From: Leptospiraceae bacterium
Lineage (GTDB): Bacteria > Spirochaetota > Leptospiria > Leptospirales > Leptospiraceae
DNA: 17,511 bases
Assembly: GCA_027485405.1 (NCBI GenBank)
Contig: JAIXRB010000145.1
Coordinates: forward strand, 1 to 17,511
Direction: 5' to 3'
The notes beneath the pieces were generated by a model. It made no database searches. It worked only from the letters and a program-made list of their open reading frames with translations, and was not told the origin of the DNA. A program made the translations under genes and the position numbers. Shown here one piece after another: positions 12,575 through 17,511 of the stretch (its first letter is position 1; each line of letters begins with the position of its first letter).

Positions 12575-14340
12575 AGCCTATCTATGATTTTTCCGAATTT
12601 TTCATCCACAGCCTTAACTACTTTTGGATCTGGTTCCAGAACTTTCGGCATCCATGGTTTCATTCTGGCATCAAAAACCAGCGGAACTCCATAGACAACT
12701 CTATGTTGCTTGAGATTTGCTTTGGAATAGATATCGCGAGCTGGCTCGATCCGAGTGAACACGGTCCAAATAAAATCATGATCCGAACGAATGCAATCAT
12801 CGGCATCATCCACGAGAAATACAAAACGAAAGCCAGCCAGTGCCGACTCTTCTAAAAGCTGCGAAGCTAGATTTTGATCAGATGAGAATGGAACTCCCGA
12901 AACAACGAGAACACCTGGAATGTAGACCAAACCTGTTTTTAGCCCAGGTGCTTGGAACTTTCCATTGAAGTTTCCGGGCAAGTCGGTAAATCGAGGCTCG
13001 CCCACTCCCATTAACAAAAGCTTACTGCCCTTGTTGACAGTTCCCGAAGTATAGTCTAGGGTATCTTGGCTGATATTATGGAAAATATGAACATCCGTTT
13101 CAATTTGGCACCGTGCCACAATGGTTTGGAAGGTTTCTTTAAAGTTTTTTAAGTTTACCAATTCATTTGTAATCAATAGACATTTGGTGAGAGAAAGCTG
13201 TCCTTCTCCCAAAATGCGTAAAGCCCCAACGAATGCTTCTTTGTAATACCGTTCTTTGACAATTGCAGATGCCAAAGAATGAACACCCGACTCCTCGTAT
13301 GCCCACACATTGATTACCTGCGGCATCACCAAAGGAAAGATAGGAGAAAGCAAATCTTGCAAAAATTCAGCTATATAGTGGTCTTCCTGAGGTGGACGTC
13401 CTACAACAGTTGCCGCCCAAATGGCATCTTTTCTATAGTGGACTGAGCTAACATCCAAGTAAGGATATTCATGAGCCAAAGAATAGTAGCCGTAATGATC
13501 ACCAAACGGACCTTCTAGTCTTCGCAGTTTTGGAGGTATATTTCCGATCAATACGAAATCTGCATCAGAAACAATAGGATAAGGAGAAACAGAAGAATCT
13601 CTTGTGATTCGTAATTTTTCCCCCATCAAAAAGGATGCAAAGACCAGTTCAGGAATTTCTTCCGGTAAGGGTGCCACTGCCGCAATCGTTAAAGCTGGAG
13701 GTCCTCCGACGTAAACATGGGCCGGGAGACTGTTTCCATGTTTTTCAGCTTCATAGTAATGAAACCCTCCACCTCGATGAATTTGGATATGCATACCCAC
13801 CGTTTTTTCATCATAGAGTTGCACCCGATACATGCCCAGATTACCACTGTGATGTTCTGGATGTTCGGTATAGACCAGAGGTAAAGTCACGAACGGCCCA
13901 CCGTCTTCTTGCCAAGAGACGAATTGAGGAAGGTCCTTAACCGTGATTTTTCTTTGCTCTTTCCAAAGAACAGGGGCTTTGCGGGTTTTTTTCATTCCTA
14001 CCAAAAATGGTAAAAGGGCTAGATCCTTTTCTCTCCAGAGTCTCTCTAATTTTGGAGGAAGGATTTCCTTGGCGAGTTTAGCCAACCTTTGGATTGCTTG
14101 CACTGGTTTTTCTCCGAAAGCAAGGTGGATTCGCTTCTCTGATCCATAGAGGTTTGTTGCAACAGGGAAGCTTGTCCCTTTCACCTTGGGGAACAATAGC
14201 GCCGGACCCTTTTTTTGCACCACACGACGCTGGATTTCCGCTAATTCCAGATACGGATCCACCTCTTCGGGAAAAACAAAGCACTCTCCTTCTTTTTGGA
14301 GGCGTTGGACGAATTCTTGAGTAGATTTTAGTGCTGGCAT
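12571..14340 (-). CDS. UbiD-family prenylated-FMN-dependent decarboxylase
   Basis: A 589-residue protein, slightly longer than typical UbiD proteins (about 490-500) but with the family's main features. Near residues 167-172 is NLGMYR, with Arg172 at the position of the catalytic Arg. IQIHRGGGFHYYEA (185-198) lies in the expected cofactor region. EGPFGDHYGYYS (276-287) gives the Glu276/Asp281 pair of the E-R-D/E catalytic triad. The C-terminal part (LLLMGVGEPRF, SGVPFSSDQNL) also fits. UbiD enzymes reversibly decarboxylate aromatic or alpha,beta-unsaturated acids and need prenyl-FMN made by UbiX; no ubiX is in this window. The substrate is unknown; quinone biosynthesis or aromatic acid metabolism are the usual roles. 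It is the first gene of the chemosensory operon and overlaps cheR by 4 nt. No clear ribosome binding site precedes the ATG, and a hairpin-plus-T-tract lies immediately upstream. Confidence 0.87.
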   Translation of the reverse strand: MPALKSTQEFVQRLQKEGECFVFPEEVDPYLELAEIQRRVVQKKGPALLFPKVKGTSFPVATNLYGSEKRIHLAFGEKPVQAIQRLAKLAKEILPPKLERLWREKDLALLPFLVGMKKTRKAPVLWKEQRKITVKDLPQFVSWQEDGGPFVTLPLVYTEHPEHHSGNLGMYRVQLYDEKTVGMHIQIHRGGGFHYYEAEKHGNSLPAHVYVGGPPALTIAAVAPLPEEIPELVFASFLMGEKLRITRDSSVSPYPIVSDADFVLIGNIPPKLRRLEGPFGDHYGYYSLAHEYPYLDVSSVHYRKDAIWAATVVGRPPQEDHYIAEFLQDLLSPIFPLVMPQVINVWAYEESGVHSLASAIVKERYYKEAFVGALRILGEGQLSLTKCLLITNELVNLKNFKETFQTIVARCQIETDVHIFHNISQDTLDYTSGTVNKGSKLLLMGVGEPRFTDLPGNFNGKFQAPGLKTGLVYIPGVLVVSGVPFSSDQNLASQLLEESALAGFRFVFLVDDADDCIRSDHDFIWTVFTRIEPARDIYSKANLKQHRVVYGVPLVFDARMKPWMPKVLEPDPKVVKAVDEKFGKIIDRL

Positions 14341-14345
14341 AAAAA
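14317..14345 (+). promoter_or_regulatory. Alternative candidate sigma-70-like promoter for the App1-like gene
   Basis: TTGAGT (14317-14322), 17-nt spacer, TAAAAA (14340-14345): 4/6 matches to each consensus box at ideal spacing, lying inside the ubiD-like start region and pointing towards the gene at 14405. This is a weak, AT-rich match and competes with the pair at 14351/14373. Confidence 0.2.
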
Positions 14346-14404
14346 AGGATTTGATTGGATCAAACCGAAACTTAGACTCTAGTTTCTAGCTTTTCAATAC
14401 GTTC
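14341..14404. promoter_or_regulatory. Divergent promoter region between ubiD-like and App1-like genes
   Basis: This 64-nt gap separates two outward-facing genes and must hold, or overlap, the promoters for the nine-gene operon and for the phosphatase/membrane-protein pair. For the plus strand, TTGATT (14351-14356) and TAGACT (14373-14378) are 16 nt apart, each a 4/6 match to the sigma-70 boxes. For the minus strand, TTGAAA (14397-14392) and TAAGTT (14374-14369) are 17 nt apart, but the -10 match is poor. A small CTAG-TTT-CTAG repeat sits at 14379-14389. None of the promoter boxes is certain; the location between divergent starts is the main evidence. Confidence 0.4.
14350..14364 (-). repeat. 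Inverted repeat followed by a T tract just before the ubiD-like start codon
   Basis: TTTGAT-TGG-ATCAAA is a perfect 6-bp dyad with a 3-nt spacer; GG (14347-14348) and CC (14365-14366) could extend it with one bulged base. Read on the minus strand, the hairpin is followed by TCC and TTTTTT and then directly by the ubiD-like ATG, which resembles a weak intrinsic terminator or attenuator in the operon leader. It also overlaps a candidate plus-strand -35 box, so it could equally be an operator. The stem is AT-rich and short, so function is speculative. Confidence 0.35.
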
Positions 14405-15949
14405 ATGGCAGAAACAAAAAACACAACCCCAATTACCGATTTCAAACGAATTGCCGTCTGCGGAGGAACTCTGGGACGAGAGAGAAGGTCCTATGTGAGA
14501 GGTCAGATTGTTGATATAGGGATTCCCGATTTTATGAAAGCGGAAGGCCTTTGGGATTTGGTAACAGGGCTTTTTTCTGGCGAAGAGCAAAAGATAACAC
14601 CGTTCATTGACTTTTATTTAGCACCGGTCAGAAAGCCCATTCTTCGAATTGAAGTCTACACGGGAGACCAAAAGAAAATCTATACTTCAGGTAAAATCAA
14701 AGCGGACGACGACGGATTCTTTTCTTGCGAGATCCGAGACAAGCTACCTACAGGAAATCACAAATTCCATGTTATTCTAGAAGGTCTAGACTCATTTCGG
14801 CAATACTCCAAAGACCTGGCCCATCTCAATTCAAGACAAGATTCTATACTCGGTAAAACCACACTTGTGGGAATTGGAAATCTAAGAATTTTACCCGAAT
14901 CATACGCTGGTAAGATTGTTACCTCAGACATTGACCTCACTTATCTAGCGACAGACATCCATAGTAACAAAGGAAAGATTTCCACTCTCTTTGAAAATCC
15001 AAGCCAAAAAAGAGCACTTCCCGGAATGCCCGAATTGTATAGGCAACTTCGCAAAGGTTTGGACAACGCTCCCCTTGCCTTTATCTCCGCTTCGCCCCAT
15101 TTCTTTCGACGCACTATGCTTGCTACCATTGCAAACCACAACATCGAAATTGAATCACTCCACTTAAAATACTTAGAAGGCACAATCAAAGGAGTTGTAG
15201 ACAAAGTTGTTGGCACCGTATTTAACCCTGTTCAATTCCTAGAAACAGGCATTAGACCTGCTTGGTCGAGAGCCAAGAAATTCTTTGGAGCTTCGATCCA
15301 AAGCTTGTTTGACCAAATGTCTTACAAATTGTCAATCTTGCTATATGATAGAGTTTATCTTCCCACAGAGGGCCAAGAAATCCTACTCGGTGACAATACA
15401 GAATCTGATTTTATGATTTTTACTCTTTACCAAGCTATCTGCTCTGGAATGATAGAGGGGGACGCCTTAGAAAATTATCTTTATTCTTTGAACTTCCTAG
15501 GCCGAGACGCAATCACTCGTGATGCGGCGAAAAGAATACGAAAGTTAGCCGAGGAAAACATAAGAATCCACGGCAAAAAGAATCCCGTCTGTTTGGCTTT
15601 GATCAACCGAACAGAAAAAGGACCAAATGATAGGGAAATGAAGGAATTGGTTAGAAAAGCTCTGCCCGAGAAAATTTGGGAGAACTTGCTTGCGAGTGGT
15701 GGTGGGTTTTACGGGACGGAAGGGGCTTTGGGGATGGGAGTGATTTTAAAACACTATGGTTTTATAGAGCTAATTCAGCTTTTCGATATCGCAAAGGAAA
15801 TGGTTGGAAATGCGTTAGACGGAAAAGTTATAGATGACCAATTTTTATTGGGTCAATTGGCAACACTTTCGGTTCCTGATTTTGCGGATGTAGACCGAAA
15901 GGAATTCGCAGACTTATTGCAAAGAGCATTTGGAAAAGGCGAGATTTGA
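14405..15949 (+). CDS. App1/DUF2183-like HAD-type phosphatase
   Basis: A 514-residue, apparently cytoplasmic protein. The central part carries the four HAD-superfamily motifs in order: motif I SDIDLTYL (Asp175, Asp177, Thr179), motif II ISASPHFF (Ser228/Ser230), a candidate motif III lysine in the IKGVVDKVVG region (261-270), and motif IV LLGDNTESD (Asp330, Asp335). This arrangement, with the SASP motif, fits the App1 family (yeast App1 is a Mg-dependent phosphatidate phosphatase). The N-terminal 150 residues look beta-rich; the C-terminal 350-514 is mostly helical and unrecognised. Phosphatase activity is well supported by motifs, whereas a lipid substrate is inferred from family only. No Shine-Dalgarno sequence is evident before the ATG. 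It is transcribed divergently from the chemosensory operon and is closely followed by the membrane protein gene, so the two are probably co-transcribed. Confidence 0.75.
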   Translation: MAETKNTTPITDFKRIAVCGGTLGRERRSYVRGQIVDIGIPDFMKAEGLWDLVTGLFSGEEQKITPFIDFYLAPVRKPILRIEVYTGDQKKIYTSGKIKADDDGFFSCEIRDKLPTGNHKFHVILEGLDSFRQYSKDLAHLNSRQDSILGKTTLVGIGNLRILPESYAGKIVTSDIDLTYLATDIHSNKGKISTLFENPSQKRALPGMPELYRQLRKGLDNAPLAFISASPHFFRRTMLATIANHNIEIESLHLKYLEGTIKGVVDKVVGTVFNPVQFLETGIRPAWSRAKKFFGASIQSLFDQMSYKLSILLYDRVYLPTEGQEILLGDNTESDFMIFTLYQAICSGMIEGDALENYLYSLNFLGRDAITRDAAKRIRKLAEENIRIHGKKNPVCLALINRTEKGPNDREMKELVRKALPEKIWENLLASGGGFYGTEGALGMGVILKHYGFIELIQLFDIAKEMVGNALDGKVIDDQFLLGQLATLSVPDFADVDRKEFADLLQRAFGKGEI

Positions 15950-15959
15950 TTTCAAGAGA

Positions 15960-17495
15960 ATGAGGGGTGTGGCAAGTAAGTCTTTGTTCGTTTTATTTTC
16001 ATCATTATTATTTCTTTGGCTTTTACAAGCAGTCGTACAAGTAGAGTTTTTTTATATTTCAGATTCCCTCTTAAAGATCATCCAAGCGGAGAGCCTTAGG
16101 CTAAGTGGATTTGCATCGGAGAGCATCACTTACCCCGCCATGGACATAGATCCGCACGGCGAAGCTTTTTCACACCCCAAAGGATATGCAAAAAAGTTTG
16201 GCGATTTGATGTTAGGTACCTACCCTATCGCCTTTTCGTTTTTCGTCGGTTTATTGCGTAGTTTTGGGATTTCTTTTGAGTCTTTAGTTTGGATTTGTGC
16301 CAATTTTTTTATGTGGGCCATTTTCATTTGGTCAAGAGAGTTGCGGTTTACCATTGGAGAGTTTCGCTGGTTGTTTTTTTTCTCCTTGTTACTTTGTTTA
16401 GGGCTTGATTGCAGTGAGTATGGAATTTTTTTCTTTTTACAAACACTGGGATTTCTCGCTTTCTTACGGTTTTGGAAACTTCAATCCCTTTTCTACTTAT
16501 TTTGGTTTGGTTTCTTTACTTCCCTTTCGACCTGGTTTCGGTTAGAAAGTGTTTTTTTAGGTCTAGCTTGTGCTGGTTCCTATTTGGCATATCCACGGAA
16601 ACCCCACCAAAGTCTGATCTCTATTGCAAAACAGACTGGTGTTCTGCTCCTGGCCACCTTACCACTCCTGTTTTTTTTCCTTCGGAACCAAAGGGTCTAT
16701 GGAAGTTCTTTGGGCCCTCGTGTCTTATTCTCTTACATTGGAAGCGAATATTCCTTATTCGAGATCGGAAAACGGATGCTGTCTACGACTCTTTTTTATT
16801 TTAGCGGAAGCCCAAAAATTGGATTCTTTTTATCCTCTGCCCCTTTGCTTTTGCTTTTGTTTGTGAGTTTGTCTTTATGGAAACAGAGAAAGGCATCAAA
16901 ATACACAAAATTACTTTTGTCTATTGCCATGTTAAACTTGTTGCTTGTGAATCTGACATCTCCCAATGACGGAATTACGATTCATGGTAGGTATCATATT
17001 CTTTCGTTATTGCCCATCGTATCTCTTATTTCTTCGAGTCGAGTTAGAAACGAATATTTGACTTATAGAAAGACGCGCTTCAGCCTGATTGCTATTGGCG
17101 TAGTTTTAAATCTGTTTGCCTTTCTTGTTTTTGTCCAAGCTTCTAAACAGGTTCGGTTGACTCAAGAGTTCTACCGAAAGCATCCATCTGATTTGATCTT
17201 ATTTGACCATGATTTCTTTTGCCAAGAAGCGGGGCTTTTGCATTTAAAATCAAGAATCCTTTGCATTCACGAGGCCACTAATATTGAACGATTGCTAAAC
17301 GGGATCCTAGAAAGCGAATCAGTAAACTCCATCAGCTATTTTTCTATGAATCCCAAGAATCGAAACCTGGGAATGGACCAAATGACTTTAGAAGAAAAGA
17401 GAAATATAACGAAGAGACTTTCCGAGAAATTTTTATCAGAAAGCCCTAGTGTAGAATGGAAGGACTTGCAGGTACAACGTTGGAATCGGTTTTGA
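15960..17495 (+). CDS. Multi-pass membrane protein, putative GT-C-type glycosyltransferase
   Basis: A 511-residue inner-membrane protein with about ten hydrophobic segments between residues 8 and 395 and a soluble C-terminal tail of about 110 residues. After TM1 a loop holds YPAMDIDPHGEAF, with Asp62/Asp64; paired acidic residues in the first outer loop are the hallmark of GT-C lipid-linked sugar transferases. A further GT-C-like feature is GRYHILSLLP (343-352). It resembles a family I recall from Leptospira as LA_3751/LA_3752-type putative glycosyltransferases, but I cannot confirm this by alignment. I chose the ATG 10 nt after the upstream stop; a TTG at 15930 would add ten residues and overlap the App1-like gene by 20 nt. 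If a glycosyltransferase, it would use a polyprenyl-phosphate sugar on the periplasmic side. Function is unproven. Confidence 0.6.
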   Translation: MRGVASKSLFVLFSSLLFLWLLQAVVQVEFFYISDSLLKIIQAESLRLSGFASESITYPAMDIDPHGEAFSHPKGYAKKFGDLMLGTYPIAFSFFVGLLRSFGISFESLVWICANFFMWAIFIWSRELRFTIGEFRWLFFFSLLLCLGLDCSEYGIFFFLQTLGFLAFLRFWKLQSLFYLFWFGFFTSLSTWFRLESVFLGLACAGSYLAYPRKPHQSLISIAKQTGVLLLATLPLLFFFLRNQRVYGSSLGPRVLFSYIGSEYSLFEIGKRMLSTTLFYFSGSPKIGFFLSSAPLLLLLFVSLSLWKQRKASKYTKLLLSIAMLNLLLVNLTSPNDGITIHGRYHILSLLPIVSLISSSRVRNEYLTYRKTRFSLIAIGVVLNLFAFLVFVQASKQVRLTQEFYRKHPSDLILFDHDFFCQEAGLLHLKSRILCIHEATNIERLLNGILESESVNSISYFSMNPKNRNLGMDQMTLEEKRNITKRLSEKFLSESPSVEWKDLQVQRWNRF

Positions 17496-17511
17496 AACTG
17501 AGTAACGTGCC

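Larger units (their letters stand above)
860..14340 (-). other. Nine-gene chemosensory operon (ubiD-like, cheR, cheW, mcp, cheA, cheB, REC-cyclase, hldD, mcp)
   Basis: Nine consecutive minus-strand genes show almost no intergenic DNA. Junctions in transcription order: ubiD/cheR 4-nt overlap (TTGA), cheR/cheW 1-nt gap (26-nt overlap if the upstream ATG is used), cheW/mcp 2-nt gap, mcp/cheA 1-nt overlap (TAATG), cheA/cheB 4-nt overlap (ATGA), cheB/cyclase 1-nt overlap (TAATG), cyclase/hldD 4-nt overlap (ATGA), hldD/mcp 14-nt overlap. No internal gap is big enough for a conventional promoter outside coding sequence. This argues for one transcript with translational coupling, and so for fixed stoichiometry of a chemosensory array with its cyclase output. 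The operon unit is inference from spacing; transcript mapping would settle it. Confidence 0.8.

Noticed and set aside
13635..13940. 101-codon plus-strand frame antisense to the ubiD-like gene
   Set aside because: It lies opposite the conserved UbiD core; its His/Arg/Pro-rich translation is typical of an antisense shadow.
14379..14389. CTAG-TTT-CTAG as an operator
   Set aside because: CTAG is self-complementary, so two copies always look like a dyad; four base pairs is too short to separate from chance.
1..17511. CRISPR array, tRNA/rRNA genes, insertion sequences, prophage or toxin-antitoxin genes
   Set aside because: No regularly spaced direct repeats, no cloverleaf-like segment in the few short gaps, and no transposase, integrase or toxin-like reading frame was seen.

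Overview
The window looks chromosomal and spirochaetal, most likely Leptospira or a close relative. The base composition is AT-leaning, the chemosensory proteins are of spirochaete type, a response-regulator/class III cyclase fusion is present, and the last gene resembles a GT-C-like membrane protein family that I recall from Leptospira. This assignment is inference from gene content; there is no rRNA or other phylogenetic marker here. I see no tRNA, rRNA, CRISPR array, insertion sequence or phage gene. Coding density is very high, and the longest stretch without a gene is 88 bases.

Layout. (a) 1-471 (+): the 3' part of an SDR/FabG-type oxidoreductase, cut by the window edge. (b) 560-859 (+): a small ArsR-type winged-helix repressor without a visible metal site, with a perfect inverted repeat over its ribosome binding site. 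(c) 14340 down to 860 (-): nine tightly packed genes in the order ubiD-like decarboxylase, cheR-TPR, tandem cheW, mcp (Cache), cheA-REC, cheB, REC-adenylate cyclase, hldD/rfaD, mcp (HAMP). Every junction lies between a 14-nt overlap and a 2-nt gap, so this reads as one polycistronic, translationally coupled unit of about 13.5 kb. (d) 14405-17495 (+): divergent from ubiD, an App1/DUF2183-like HAD phosphatase followed by a multi-pass GT-C-like membrane protein.

How it may work. The two receptors, the double-CheW adaptor and the CheA-REC hybrid kinase form a complete sensory array, with CheR and CheB for adaptation. No separate CheY, CheZ, CheC/X or CheD is encoded. The only output protein in the operon is the response regulator fused to a class III cyclase whose specificity residues (Lys266, Asp339) indicate adenylate cyclase. 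The simplest model is an 'alternative cellular function' chemosensory pathway, comparable in parts to Myxococcus Frz (CheA-REC, CheR-TPR) and in output logic to Pseudomonas Pil-Chp (cAMP), that converts receptor state into cAMP rather than directly into flagellar switching. The embedded UbiD-family decarboxylase (normally prFMN-dependent) and the LPS-heptose epimerase HldD are the unexpected passengers. They suggest links to aromatic/quinone metabolism and to envelope sugar synthesis.
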